NCBI GenBank assembly: GCA_021818335.1
Contig: JAKAEJ010000001.1
Location: forward strand, 1-64,000
Source of the DNA: Pseudomonadota bacterium
GTDB taxonomy: Bacteria; Pseudomonadota; Gammaproteobacteria; Xanthomonadales; Rhodanobacteraceae
Direction of reading: 5' to 3'
Length of the DNA: 64,000 nt
Part shown: positions 30,141-39,073 of the stretch, piece by piece
How the letters are laid out: every line of letters starts with the position of its first letter
Numbering within the stretch: the stretch's first letter is position 1
Program-made: the position numbers and the translations under genes
The notes under the pieces: generated by a model
What the model was told of the DNA's origin: nothing
What the model saw: the letters and a program-made list of their open reading frames with translations, nothing else
Databases searched by the model: none

Positions 30141-31301
30141 ATGCGCATCGCCATCGTCAGCGAAACCTACCCGCCCGAAATCAATGGCGTTGCCCTCACG
30201 GTCCACGCATTGGCCGAGGGACTGGCTTCGCGGGACCACGCGGTCGAAGTCATTCGCCCGCGCCAAGCTGGCCCCCATGTTCCCAATCGCAGTGATCGGG
30301 CGCAGTCGTTGCTGCTGCCGGGCATGGCGTTGCCGCGCTACCCGGGACTCCGCATGGGGTTCCCTGCCGCCGCCCGTCTCCGGCGGCACTGGGCCCAACA
30401 ACGACCCGACGCGGTTTACGTAGCCACCGAAGGCCCACTGGGCGATTCGGCAGTCCGCGCGGCGCGAAGCCTGGATATCGCCGTCGCCACCGGCTTCCAC
30501 ACTCGCTTTGACCACTACATGGCGCATTACGTTGCGGCCGCGCTCGAGCCGGTCGCCCGCGCCTGGCTGCGTCGATTCCATCGCCGCGCGCAGGCAGTGC
30601 TGGTCCCCACGAGGGCGCTAAAGGATGAATTGACGGCCATGGGCCTCGTCAACGCCCGGCTCTTGCGACGCACCGTCGACACGCGCCTCTTCACACCGAC
30701 GCGCCGTAGCGAGGCGCTGCGTGCACGGTGGGGCGTGGACGCACAGACCCCTGTGGCCATCTATGTGGGGCGGCTGGCCCCGGAGAAAAATCTGGACCTT
30801 GCCGTGCAGGCTTTCGCCGCATTCGCGGCACGCAATCCTGGCGCGCGCTATGTCTGGGTCGGCGAGGGTCCCGAGCGCACTGCCCTGGCGGCCGCGCATC
30901 CCGAATTCATTTTTGCCGGCGTGCAACGCGAGGAATCCCTGGCGCAGCACTACGCCAGCGCAGACGCATTCCTGTTTCCGAGCCTGAGCGAGACATTCGG
31001 CAACGTGGTCTTGGAGGCCATGGCGAGCGGCCTCGCCGTGCTCGCCTTCGATCACGCGGCAGCGCACGAGCACCTGCGTCATGACATCAACGGCTTGCGC
31101 GTGGCTGCGGGCGACCGCGATGCCTTTGTCAGCGCTGCCTTCCAGCTAGGCCAGGATGCCGCATTGCGCGCGCGCCTCGGCCAAGCGGCACGGGCGGCGG
31201 TCGAAGCGTACAGCCCGGACGCTCTCACCTCGGACTTCGAAAACTTGCTCAGCGAACTAGCCGCTGAATTGCGTCATGGCCAGCCTGCCACCGCCGCTTA
31301 G
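30141..31301 (+). CDS. GT4 family glycosyltransferase
   Basis: A 386-aa retaining GT-B glycosyltransferase: the N-terminal domain begins MRIAIVSETYPPEINGVA, and the donor-binding domain has YVGRLAPEKNLDLAVQAF and the EX7E block SLSETFGNVVLEAMASG. It resembles enzymes that glycosylate lipids (for example SqdX or mannosyltransferases), but the acceptor is unknown. GGAG precedes the chosen ATG by 9 nt; the track start is 27 codons upstream. The PAP2 phosphatase gene overlaps its 3' end by 26 bp, so a lipid-linked substrate is likely. Confidence 0.9.
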   Translation: MRIAIVSETYPPEINGVALTVHALAEGLASRDHAVEVIRPRQAGPHVPNRSDRAQSLLLPGMALPRYPGLRMGFPAAARLRRHWAQQRPDAVYVATEGPLGDSAVRAARSLDIAVATGFHTRFDHYMAHYVAAALEPVARAWLRRFHRRAQAVLVPTRALKDELTAMGLVNARLLRRTVDTRLFTPTRRSEALRARWGVDAQTPVAIYVGRLAPEKNLDLAVQAFAAFAARNPGARYVWVGEGPERTALAAAHPEFIFAGVQREESLAQHYASADAFLFPSLSETFGNVVLEAMASGLAVLAFDHAAAHEHLRHDINGLRVAAGDRDAFVSAAFQLGQDAALRARLGQAARAAVEAYSPDALTSDFENLLSELAAELRHGQPATAA

Positions 31302-31833
31302 CCGACCTCGCCCGGTTCTTGGGCTCAGGTTATGCCAGCGCGCCAATCGCTGGGGCGCACAGCGTGCCGTGCGCACCTTCTTCAGTGGCGTCAGCCGGCT
31401 GGGTGATGGTCTGTTCTGGTATGCACTCATGGCTGCCTTGAGCCTGTTCGGTGGCACCCGCGGTTTGCGGGCTACCGCTTCGATGGCGGTTGCCGGGCTG
31501 CTTGCGCTCGGCCTTTACTGGGTGCTCAAGAAGCTGACGCGGCGACCCCGGCCATTCCGGAGCGTGGTCGGCATCGTCGCCCACCTGCCGCCACTGGACG
31601 AGTTCAGCTTTCCATCGGGCCACACGCTGCAGGCGGTCAGCTTCACCATGGTGGCTTGTGCCTGGTTTCCTGTACTGATGGTGCCGCTGCTGATCTTCAC
31701 GCTCCTTGTTGCGGCCTCGCGCATTGTGCTCGGCCTCCATTATCCCGGCGACGTGCTCGCGGCAGCAGGCATAGGCCTGGCACTGGGCGGTGCGGTTCTG
31801 TCGATCGGCATCCTGATGGGCTTTGTTCCCTGA
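31276..31833 (+). CDS. PAP2 family membrane phosphatase
   Basis: A 185-aa integral membrane phosphatase with the three PAP2 signature blocks: KKLTRRPRP, FPSGHTLQ and ASRIVLGLHYPGDV, between about five membrane helices. Such enzymes remove phosphate from lipid phosphates or undecaprenyl pyrophosphate. Its overlap with the glycosyltransferase gene suggests that both act on the same membrane lipid. Confidence 0.92.
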   Translation: MASLPPPLSRPRPVLGLRLCQRANRWGAQRAVRTFFSGVSRLGDGLFWYALMAALSLFGGTRGLRATASMAVAGLLALGLYWVLKKLTRRPRPFRSVVGIVAHLPPLDEFSFPSGHTLQAVSFTMVACAWFPVLMVPLLIFTLLVAASRIVLGLHYPGDVLAAAGIGLALGGAVLSIGILMGFVP

Positions 31834-31995
31834 CCCTATTGGCCCGTGCTTCAGCGGACCGCCTGCTACCCTTGCGGGATGCGCAGAACGACCTCCATCG
31901 AGCCACATCGTGCCGGCTCACGCCAACCGATCCCGTCCAAGCCCGCACAGGGCAATCGCGGACGCCTGAGGAGGCTCTCGCGGCCCGCCGTCACG

Positions 31996-32667
31996 ATGCT
32001 ATTCGGACGACTGGCAAGCCTTGATCCGGAGCCTCGAACCGAACTGCACTTCCGCAATGCGTTCGAGTTGCTCGTCGCCGTGGTGCTGTCGGCGCAGTCC
32101 ACCGACGTTGGCGTCAACAAGGTGACGCCGCGGCTGTTTGCGCGGGCCCCGACGCCGGCCGCCCTGCTCGAGCTGGGCGAAGTTCAAGCGGCCCGGCTAA
32201 TCGGATCGTTGGGCCTTTTCCGGAGCAAGGCGCGCCACCTCATCGGACTCAGCCGGCTGCTGGTCGATCGCCATCAGGGCAAGGTACCGGATTCCCGGGA
32301 AGCACTCGAGTCCTTGCCGGGGGTTGGACGAAAGACCGCCAACGTGGTTCTGAACGTCGCGTTCGGCCAGCCCACGATTGCCGTGGATACGCATATCTTC
32401 CGCGTCGCCAATCGCACGGGTCTTGCGCCTGGGCGCACCGTGCTCGATGTCGAGCGCGGTCTGAATGAAGTCGTGCCCCCAGCCTTTCGCCAGCACGCGC
32501 ATCACTGGCTGATCCTGCATGGACGTTATGTTTGCAAGGCGCGAAAACCGGATTGCGGCCGGTGCGTGCTGAATGACCTCTGCTTGTGGCCGGAAAAAAA
32601 CGGCGGCGGGCCGGAAGCCCGCCGCCATTCGTCACCAGGGCAAGTCGATCGCGCTCAGAACGCGTAG
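31996..32667 (+). CDS. nth: Endonuclease III
   Basis: Bifunctional DNA glycosylase/AP lyase for oxidised pyrimidines. It has the helix-hairpin-helix with catalytic Lys (LPGVGRKTANVV), the catalytic Asp (AVDTHIFRV) and the iron-sulfur site C-x6-C-x2-C-x5-C (CKARKPDCGRCVLNDLC). From 31996 it is 223 aa. The start is unsure: ATGs at 31879 and 31846 are in frame, and a strong GAGGAGG sits at 31968 but 21 nt from the ATG. The last 20 residues are a tail encoded by the porin terminator on the other strand. Confidence 0.93.
   Translation: MLFGRLASLDPEPRTELHFRNAFELLVAVVLSAQSTDVGVNKVTPRLFARAPTPAALLELGEVQAARLIGSLGLFRSKARHLIGLSRLLVDRHQGKVPDSREALESLPGVGRKTANVVLNVAFGQPTIAVDTHIFRVANRTGLAPGRTVLDVERGLNEVVPPAFRQHAHHWLILHGRYVCKARKPDCGRCVLNDLCLWPEKNGGGPEARRHSSPGQVDRAQNA
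32594..32626 (-). terminator. Rho-independent terminator of the porin gene
   Basis: On the minus strand: a perfect 10-bp GC stem (GGCGGCGGGC / GCCCGCCGCC) with a 5-nt loop, followed at once by seven Ts. It lies 29 bp past the porin stop and entirely within the 3' coding end of the convergent nth gene. The plus strand has no T-run after the stem, so it should stop only the porin message. Confidence 0.9.
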
Positions 32668-33956
32668 GTGACCATCACGCGGTTATACGTGAAGGGCTTG
32701 TTGCCGGGATTCAGGCCCAAACCGCCATCGGCCTGCTCAATTCGGTCACGCAGGGTCAGTCCCTTCAGGTACCCGTCGAGCTTGTAGATGACATCAAAAT
32801 ACGTGTTGTGGCTATTGCCTCTGTTGGTCGTCGTGTAGTCCGCATACGCGGCGATGACCTGAAGGTTGTCTAGGATGTTGTAGGTGAACTTGACCTTCCA
32901 GGCGTGCCCTGGCCCCATTTCGACCAGGCCGCGGATCATCGACGTGGTGTATAGCGGATCCGTGGCATAGGCAGCGGTGTAAGGCGAGATGATGGCCCCG
33001 CCCCCGATGGCGCCAGATTCGTTTTGGATCTTGTTGTAGGCGACGGAGATGCTGCCGCGCGGAATATCGAGACCGGCGATGACGCCCCATGCTCCAGCCT
33101 TGACGCGCGTGCCGCCGACGCCAAACTGCTTGACGTTGTTTTCGACCAGGTAGTTGTTGCCGCCGCTGGTCTCATCGACGTACTGCGCGCCAACGAACGG
33201 GTTGAAGCCGGTGCCCGTCTTGAGGGTATAGCTACCCTCGAGGTAGCCCATCCGCGCGAAGTTCAGAAAGTTGTAGTACCAAGCTTGGCCCTTGAAACCG
33301 GCATTGGCATAGCTCGTGCCGAGCGCCCAGGTGCCGTTGGCCTCGTGCGCGGTGGCTGGCAGGCCGCCGATGCCACCGTACATCGCATCGCCGGCATAGG
33401 TCGATGGATAGTAAAGGTTGTCCGAGAAGACACCGCCGGAGGTGCGGCTCTTCCAGCCGAAACTCCGCAGCGCGTAGATGTCCCAGCCCTTGGCAGGCAT
33501 GAACACTGCGGAAATGGCGTTGTAGGACGCCGGGATCACGCGCGAATCGCTGCCGCCCATCCACGGGGTATTGAGATACTGGTAACCGGCGCGGATTTGC
33601 ATCAGCGCGTTCTTGTATTGCAGATAGGCTTGGCTCGCAGCGCTGACGGAATCGGAAACGCCCATCAAGGTGCTGTCGACATTCGTCGGCGTCGTACCAA
33701 ACGAATTGGCCGTGGCGAAGGAAGCGCCCAAGCTAAAACCATTCAAGCTGCCAGTCTGCATGTCGACCAAGGCAGCACCCGAGAAAGCGGATAAGTTGCT
33801 TCCGCCGCCATGGAAATCCCGAGTGAAGTAGTAGGCACGCAACTGCCCATCGATGTGACCTTGCGTGAAAAGGTCGCTAAGCGCGTCAGCGTGCGCCGCA
33901 AGGCTGGTGCTGGCAAGCACGGCCGCCACCGCCGCGCCGATGAGGTGTTTACGCAT
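32655..33956 (-). CDS. OprD-family outer membrane porin
   Basis: A 433-aa outer-membrane beta-barrel with a cleavable signal peptide (residues 1-24, ending AAHA), alternating aromatic strand patterns throughout and a terminal Phe (MVTYAF) as required for barrel assembly. The start DLFTQGHIDGQLRAYYFTRDF and the internal pattern fit the OprD family of substrate-specific porins. AGGAG precedes the ATG by 9 nt. The AT-rich stretch at 34013-34060 probably contains its promoter. The 3' end overlaps nth by 13 bp. Substrate unknown. Confidence 0.88.
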   Translation of the reverse strand: MRKHLIGAAVAAVLASTSLAAHADALSDLFTQGHIDGQLRAYYFTRDFHGGGSNLSAFSGAALVDMQTGSLNGFSLGASFATANSFGTTPTNVDSTLMGVSDSVSAASQAYLQYKNALMQIRAGYQYLNTPWMGGSDSRVIPASYNAISAVFMPAKGWDIYALRSFGWKSRTSGGVFSDNLYYPSTYAGDAMYGGIGGLPATAHEANGTWALGTSYANAGFKGQAWYYNFLNFARMGYLEGSYTLKTGTGFNPFVGAQYVDETSGGNNYLVENNVKQFGVGGTRVKAGAWGVIAGLDIPRGSISVAYNKIQNESGAIGGGAIISPYTAAYATDPLYTTSMIRGLVEMGPGHAWKVKFTYNILDNLQVIAAYADYTTTNRGNSHNTYFDVIYKLDGYLKGLTLRDRIEQADGGLGLNPGNKPFTYNRVMVTYAF

Positions 33957-34145
33957 GATGCGGGTCTCCTGAGGAATGCAGAGTGGATAAAGCGTTTTGT
34001 CGCATGTGAGTCGACGCTAATATTGCTAAATATTAATGTTGCCGTTACGGTCGCGAAATAATCCCATTGAAAGATGACAACGGGATGACCGTCGAACGCG
34101 ATCGCAACCGGCGGATCGCAGGGAAGTCGCTGGTAAGCTTGGGCG

Positions 34146-34784
34146 ATGCCGGGATCGATACCGCTCGCACAACGCTTCCGCGGCTTCCTGCCGGTGATCG
34201 TCGATGTCGAAACGGGCGGCTTCGAGGCGCAGCGTCATGCCCTGCTCGAGATCGCCGCGGTGATTCCTCAGATGGATGCGTCCGGCCAACTGGCGCCGGC
34301 CCAGACCATTTCCACCCACGTCCAGCCCTTCCCCGGCAGCCTGCTGGATCCCAAATCCCTCGAAGTCAACGGCATCCGGCCGGACCACCCGCTCCGCATC
34401 GCACTTCCGGAGCCGGAGGCGCTGGAGCATGTCTTTGCCCCCGTTCGCCAGGCCGTGCGAGCCGCCGGATGCCAGCGCGCCATCCTCGTCGGACACAACG
34501 CGGCCTTCGACCTGGGATTCCTGAACGCCGCCATCGCGCGCAGTGGCTCCAAGCGCAGCCCGTTCCATCCATTCAGTTGCTTCGACACGGTAAGCCTGGC
34601 AGGCCTCGCTTACGGCCAGACTGTTCTGGCACGAGCCCTTCAGGCCGCCGGGCTGGCCTGGGATGCGAGCCAGGCCCACTCCGCCGTCTACGACGCCGAG
34701 CGCACGGCGGAATTGTTCTGCCTCATCGTCAACACCTGGCTGCAACTCAGCATGGATCGGCCCGGCGAAGCGCCGGAAGGCTGA
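34146..34784 (+). CDS. rnt: Ribonuclease T
   Basis: DEDDh 3'-5' exoribonuclease that trims the 3' ends of tRNAs and other stable RNAs. The 212-aa product (E. coli 215) has the signature [17 protein letters not shown] with the first catalytic acids, [10 protein letters not shown] in the middle and [14 protein letters not shown] with the final His and Asp. It stands alone between the porin and pst operon. Confidence 0.96.
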   Translation: MPGSIPLAQRFRGFLPVIVDVETGGFEAQRHALLEIAAVIPQMDASGQLAPAQTISTHVQPFPGSLLDPKSLEVNGIRPDHPLRIALPEPEALEHVFAPVRQAVRAAGCQRAILVGHNAAFDLGFLNAAIARSGSKRSPFHPFSCFDTVSLAGLAYGQTVLARALQAAGLAWDASQAHSAVYDAERTAELFCLIVNTWLQLSMDRPGEAPEG

Positions 34785-34900
34785 CCATCGCTTGCCGTGC
34801 AGCTGGGACCCAGCAGCGGCCGAGCACCACGACGCCATGAGACGCATCGCCATTCGGGGAGGGACTGCGGGGGGCCATGGGCTTGCGGCGACTGCCAGCG

Positions 34901-34929
34901 TTGCGATCTTATATTACGGTTCGTATACA
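34901..34929 (+). promoter_or_regulatory. Candidate sigma-70 promoter of the pst operon
   Basis: TTGCGA, 17-bp spacer, TATACA, in the only AT-rich part of the rnt-pstS gap. Transcription would start near 34936, leaving a leader of about 85 nt before pstS. Assigned by motif and spacing only. Confidence 0.5.
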
Positions 34930-34949
34930 TAGGTCCAGCTGCCATCCTC

Positions 34950-34971
34950 CTGTCACATAATGGCGTGACAG
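34950..34971 (+). promoter_or_regulatory. Inverted repeat upstream of pstS (possible regulator site)
   Basis: Perfect 7-bp inverted repeat CTGTCAC-8 nt-GTGACAG. The left arm plus ATAA matches half of a PhoB box, but the second half is inverted rather than directly repeated, so a standard Pho box is not present. It could bind a dimeric regulator or form a hairpin in the leader RNA. Confidence 0.45.
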
Positions 34972-35019
34972 TGGCGCCGGCCTCGCGGCCCAACCTTCAC
35001 CAACCTACTGGATTACGCC

Positions 35020-36096
35020 ATGACGCAACGTTCGCAGAACGCGCGCCGCCACGCGCCCCGCCTCGCGATGCTGGCCGCCGCCGGCCTGCTGGCTGTCGGC
35101 AGCGCCACCGCCGCCACCGTCACACTCAATGAAACCGGCTCGAGCCTGCTCTATCCGTTGTTCAACCTCTGGGTCCCTGCCTACACGAAGGCCAACCCGG
35201 GCGTGCGGATCAATACCGCCTCGACCGGCAGCGGCACGGGCATCGCCCAGAGCATTCAAGGACTCGTGCAGTTTGGCGCGTCCGATGCCTACCTGAGCAA
35301 TGCACAGATGATGAAGAACCCCGAGATGCTCAACATCCCGGTGGCGATTTCTTCGCAAATGATCAATTACAACGTGCCTGGTCTGAACAGCGTCCACCTC
35401 AAGCTCAGCGGGACGCTGCTTGCTGGCATGTATGACGGGCGCATCCAATATTGGGATAACGCTGCCATCAAGCGCCTCAACCCCGGAGTCGCCTTGCCCC
35501 ACCACCTGATCGTGACCGTGCACCGCACCGATGGCAGCGGCGATACGTTCATGTTCTCGCAGTTTCTCAGCTTCACCGACAAGATGTGGGAACAGAAGGT
35601 AGGCTATGGGACTTCCGTGAACTGGCCGGCCGTCGCCGGAGCGATTGGCGCAAATGGCAACCCCGGCATGGTTAGCGCGCTCAAGACCACCCCCTATTCG
35701 GTCGCCTATGTCGGCGTGAGCTTCAAGGGCCAGACCGACAAGGATGGTCTCGGCGAGGCTGCGCTGCAGAACCGGGCTGGCAAATTCGTCATGATCAATG
35801 AACGGACCGTGCCGGCGGCTGCGGCGGCCATGGTCCCGAAGACCCCGAAGGACGAGCGCATCAGCATGATCTACGCGCCTGGGGCCGAGTCGTACCCGAT
35901 CATCAATTACGAGTACGTCATGGTCAAATCGAACCAGCCAAATGCGCAAATGGCGGCTGAAATCAAGAAATTCCTGACCTGGGCAGTGAGTCCAAGCGGC
36001 GGCAATTCGCTGGCTTTCCTGAAGCAGGTGAACTTCCTGCCGCTCCCGGCCTCTGCTCGCATGCTGACCCTTCAGCAGATCAACAAGATCCGCTGA
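35020..36096 (+). CDS. pstS: Phosphate ABC transporter, periplasmic binding protein
   Basis: High-affinity phosphate-binding protein of the Pst importer. The 358-aa precursor has a Tat-independent signal peptide (residues 1-32, ending ATA-A) and the phosphate-binding loops GSSLLYPLF, STGSGTG, FGASDAYL and RTDGSGDT. It is first of pstS-pstC-pstA-pstB-phoU. A strong stem-loop follows its stop codon and may raise PstS output above that of the membrane subunits. Confidence 0.95.
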   Translation: MTQRSQNARRHAPRLAMLAAAGLLAVGSATAATVTLNETGSSLLYPLFNLWVPAYTKANPGVRINTASTGSGTGIAQSIQGLVQFGASDAYLSNAQMMKNPEMLNIPVAISSQMINYNVPGLNSVHLKLSGTLLAGMYDGRIQYWDNAAIKRLNPGVALPHHLIVTVHRTDGSGDTFMFSQFLSFTDKMWEQKVGYGTSVNWPAVAGAIGANGNPGMVSALKTTPYSVAYVGVSFKGQTDKDGLGEAALQNRAGKFVMINERTVPAAAAAMVPKTPKDERISMIYAPGAESYPIINYEYVMVKSNQPNAQMAAEIKKFLTWAVSPSGGNSLAFLKQVNFLPLPASARMLTLQQINKIR

Positions 36097-36116
36097 GTGA
36101 AACTCTGAGGCAAATC

Positions 36117-36147
36117 CGGGGTCACTGTCAGGACGACAGTGGCCCCG
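36117..36147 (+). promoter_or_regulatory. Stem-loop between pstS and pstC
   Basis: A 13-bp stem (one G-T wobble) with a 5-nt loop (aggac), starting 20 bp after the pstS stop and ending 11 bp before pstC. No T-run follows, so it is not a standard terminator. It looks like a 3' mRNA stabiliser or partial attenuator, a common device behind genes for binding proteins. Confidence 0.7.
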
Positions 36148-36158
36148 ATTCGTGACCA

Positions 36159-37121
36159 ATGCGCACCAGCGATGCCCTCTTTCGCACGACGGTGACCGCT
36201 GTCGCTGCGTTGATCCCGTTGATCTTGCTGGCGTTGCTGGCGTTCCTTGTCCACGATTCGTGGCCCGCACTTCGCTTCAACGGTTTTCATTTCCTGACGC
36301 GCAACGCGTGGAATCTGGGCAACCAGTACGGCGATCCCGTCACCGTGCACGGGGAACTGGTGATGCCGGGAGCTTCCTTCGCGATCCTTTTCCTGATCGT
36401 TGGCACCCTGGCCAGCTCGCTGATCGCCCTGCTCCTGGCCGTACCGTTGGGCATCGGGGCCGCCGTATTCCTCGCCGAGGCGGTTCCCCCGCGCATCCGG
36501 ACCTACGCATCGCTGTTGGTCGAACTGCTCGCCTCGGTGCCAAGTGTGGTCTTCGGCTTGTGGGGCTACGTCCTGCTCATTCCCCTACTCGCGAGACACG
36601 TCTATCCGCATCTCGCGCACTGGTTCGGGTTCATTCCCTTCTTTGGAGCTCCTTCCGGCAGCGGCTATGGACTGTTGACCGCCGGAATCGTGCTCGCACT
36701 GATGTGTGTCCCACTCATTGCCGCAAACCTGCGCGAGGCGATAGAGAGCACGCCGCAGGCCTTGCGGGAAGCGGGCCTGGCCGTCGGCGCCACGCGCTTC
36801 GAGGTCGTACGCAAGATCGTGCTGCCGCGCTTACGGCTGCCTCTGATCGGCGTCAGCACGCTCGCTTTGGGACGTGCTCTCGGCGAAACCATGGCGGTAC
36901 TGATGATCAGCGGCAATGCGCTGAACATCCTCCCGCAGAACGTCTACAGCCCGATCTCGACCATGGCTTCATTCATGGTCTCCCAGCTAGATAGCGCCCT
37001 GCAGGATCCAACCAACATGGCGGTGCACAGCATTTCCGAGATCGGCCTTGCCCTGCTGCTGCTGTCGCTCGTCGTCAACGCGATGGCACGGCTGTTGGTA
37101 CCCCGGGATCTTGGCGCATGA
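36159..37121 (+). CDS. pstC: Phosphate ABC transporter permease PstC
   Basis: Inner-membrane subunit of the phosphate importer, 320 aa with six membrane helices and a large periplasmic loop after the first. The ABC permease EAA loop is at REAGLAVGATRFEVVRKIVLPRL, preceded by LLASVPSVVFGLWGY, typical of PstC. Its stop overlaps the pstA start by 4 bp. Confidence 0.95.
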   Translation: MRTSDALFRTTVTAVAALIPLILLALLAFLVHDSWPALRFNGFHFLTRNAWNLGNQYGDPVTVHGELVMPGASFAILFLIVGTLASSLIALLLAVPLGIGAAVFLAEAVPPRIRTYASLLVELLASVPSVVFGLWGYVLLIPLLARHVYPHLAHWFGFIPFFGAPSGSGYGLLTAGIVLALMCVPLIAANLREAIESTPQALREAGLAVGATRFEVVRKIVLPRLRLPLIGVSTLALGRALGETMAVLMISGNALNILPQNVYSPISTMASFMVSQLDSALQDPTNMAVHSISEIGLALLLLSLVVNAMARLLVPRDLGA

Positions 37122-38014
37122 GCGCGCTGCCGGATGCATTGGCCAAGGCGCGCGCCCTCGCCACCGAGCGCCGCCTGCGCACGCGTGCATTGAGCAGCTG
37201 GATCGGCTGGGCCGCGAGCGCCTTGGCGTTCGGCTTGCTGGCCCTCGCCCTGCTGGACATCCTTTACGTCGTTTTCCGACGCGGTTTCTCCGCACTCAAC
37301 TGGCAATTGTTCGTCACGCCCACGAGCGGCACTGCAGGTGGACTGCTCAATGCCATCGAAGGCAGTGCGCTTCTGACCTTCGGCGCGCTGCTGCTGGCCG
37401 TCCCCGTGGGCGTGCTCGGCGGAATCTTCGTCAGCGAGTTCAACCGCGACCCCTTTGCGCGAACCGTTCGCTTCGTGGCCGACGTCCTGGTCGGCGTGCC
37501 ATCTATCGTCTTCGGCCTGTTTGGGTACCTGACCATGGTCACCACGCTGGACTGGCATTTCTCGCTGGCTGCCGGCTGCATCACCTTGGCCATGATGATC
37601 GCGCCCTACATTCTTCGCACGACCGAACTGGCGATGCGGGGCGTACCGGCGGAACTGCGCGAAGCTGGCTATGCCCTCGGCGCCAGCCAGGCCAACCTCG
37701 TCGCGCGCGTGCTGCTCCGCGAATGCGCGCCGAGGGTGCTGACCGGCATACTGCTGGCAATGGCCATTTCGATGGGTGAAACGGCCCCGCTGATCTACAC
37801 CGTGAACTGGTCCAACTACTACTGGAGCGGCCATCTCACGCATGAACCCGTGGCATATCTGACCTATGTGATCTGGTCATTCATCAACGAGCCGTTCACA
37901 GCCGCCCATGCGCTGGCCTATGCGGCGGCGCTACTTATTACGCTGTTCGTCCTCGCCATCACCCTGTTGGCCCGGCTGTCCATCAATCGCCTCGCTGTTC
38001 GTCGGGCCCCATGA
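37118..38014 (+). CDS. pstA: Phosphate ABC transporter permease PstA
   Basis: Second membrane subunit of the Pst importer, 298 aa with six helices. It contains LVGVPSIVFGLFGY and the EAA loop REAGYALGASQANLVARVLL, and ends in a short basic tail. It is translationally coupled to pstC by a 4-bp overlap. The 231 bp before pstB is unusually long for this operon; the ORF there does not look coding. Confidence 0.95.
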   Translation: MSALPDALAKARALATERRLRTRALSSWIGWAASALAFGLLALALLDILYVVFRRGFSALNWQLFVTPTSGTAGGLLNAIEGSALLTFGALLLAVPVGVLGGIFVSEFNRDPFARTVRFVADVLVGVPSIVFGLFGYLTMVTTLDWHFSLAAGCITLAMMIAPYILRTTELAMRGVPAELREAGYALGASQANLVARVLLRECAPRVLTGILLAMAISMGETAPLIYTVNWSNYYWSGHLTHEPVAYLTYVIWSFINEPFTAAHALAYAAALLITLFVLAITLLARLSINRLAVRRAP

Positions 38015-38245
38015 CGGCGTGGATCGAAGCGCCGGATGGCGCGATCGCCCGCAATCGTGCGCCCGCGCGAGCCGCGCGATCGCGGGCCGCAGCAGCTAGG
38101 TCAGCCCGGACGCTGCTGCGCCCTCGCATGACCGCTTATGATCACCGGCTCGCAATGGCGCGGAGCGGCGGGTTCGCCGCTGCCGCACCCACGCGCATCC
38201 CCTGCCTGCACTTGCGGCCGCGCCCGGTCCGCACCAAGGTGACCC

Positions 38246-39049
38246 ATGACTGATGCCGCTGTCGATCCCCATATGCCGCCAATGGCGGCTCCCGTTGCAA
38301 CGAAGATCGCGGTGCGTCGCCTGGATTTTTTCTATCAGAGCTTTCATGCGCTCAAAAGCGTCACGATGGACGTTCCTGAACGCCAGGTCACGGCAATCAT
38401 CGGGCCCTCGGGATGCGGCAAGTCCACGCTGCTGCGGATCTTCAACCGCATCTATGCGATCTATCCAAAGCTCGTCGCGCGCGGCGAAGTGCTGCTGGAC
38501 GGTGAGAACATCCTCGATGCACGCTATCCCCTTAACAGGCTACGCAGCAAAGTGGGCATGGTTTTCCAGAAGCCCGTTCCATTCCCGATGTCCATTTACG
38601 AGAACATCGCCTACGGTATCCGGCATCATGAGCGCCTGGCCCGTCCGCAAATGGATGATCGCGTTGAGCAGGCGCTTCGTCAGGCCGCCCTGTGGGACGA
38701 GGCGAAGGACAAGCTTAAGCAGAGCGCGCTAGGCCTCTCCGGGGGCCAACAGCAGCGACTTTGCATTGCGCGCGCAATCGCCCTCAAGCCGGAAGTGCTG
38801 CTGCTCGACGAACCCACATCGGCCCTGGACCCGATTGCAACCGGTCGCATTGAGCAGTTGATCGAAGAGCTCAAGCGCGAATTCACGATTGTCATCGTGA
38901 CCCACAACATGCAACAAGCGGCTCGTGTTTCCGACAAGACGGCGTTCATGTACATGGGTGAATTGATCGAGTTCGGGGACACGGAAAAAATCTTCACGAC
39001 ACCCGACAAAAAGCAGACCGAAGATTACGTCACCGGACGCTTCGGCTAA
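38246..39049 (+). CDS. pstB: Phosphate ABC transporter ATP-binding protein
   Basis: ATPase of the Pst importer. The 267-aa protein has Walker [10 protein letters not shown], a Q-loop in [18 protein letters not shown] (a PstB hallmark), signature LSGGQQQRL, Walker [13 protein letters not shown] and the H-loop VTHNM. phoU follows after 24 bp. Confidence 0.97.
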   Translation: MTDAAVDPHMPPMAAPVATKIAVRRLDFFYQSFHALKSVTMDVPERQVTAIIGPSGCGKSTLLRIFNRIYAIYPKLVARGEVLLDGENILDARYPLNRLRSKVGMVFQKPVPFPMSIYENIAYGIRHHERLARPQMDDRVEQALRQAALWDEAKDKLKQSALGLSGGQQQRLCIARAIALKPEVLLLDEPTSALDPIATGRIEQLIEELKREFTIVIVTHNMQQAARVSDKTAFMYMGELIEFGDTEKIFTTPDKKQTEDYVTGRFG

Positions 39050-39073
39050 TTCGGGCATTCAGAGGAAGCCACC

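Noticed and set aside
34026-34853. 275-aa minus-strand ORF opposite rnt
   Set aside because: Antisense shadow; rnt motifs are complete on the plus strand.
35005-36270. 421-aa minus-strand ORF opposite pstS
   Set aside because: Shadow frame with His/Arg-rich composition; pstS is fully supported.
36944-37843. 299-aa minus-strand ORF opposite pstC/pstA
   Set aside because: Shadow of the permease genes; Gln/Arg-rich with no motif.
38011-38253. 80-aa ORF overlapping the pstA stop (ATGA) before pstB
   Set aside because: The start overlap is tempting, but the product is only Ala/Arg-rich low complexity with no hydrophobic or motif pattern, and no pst operon I know has such a gene.
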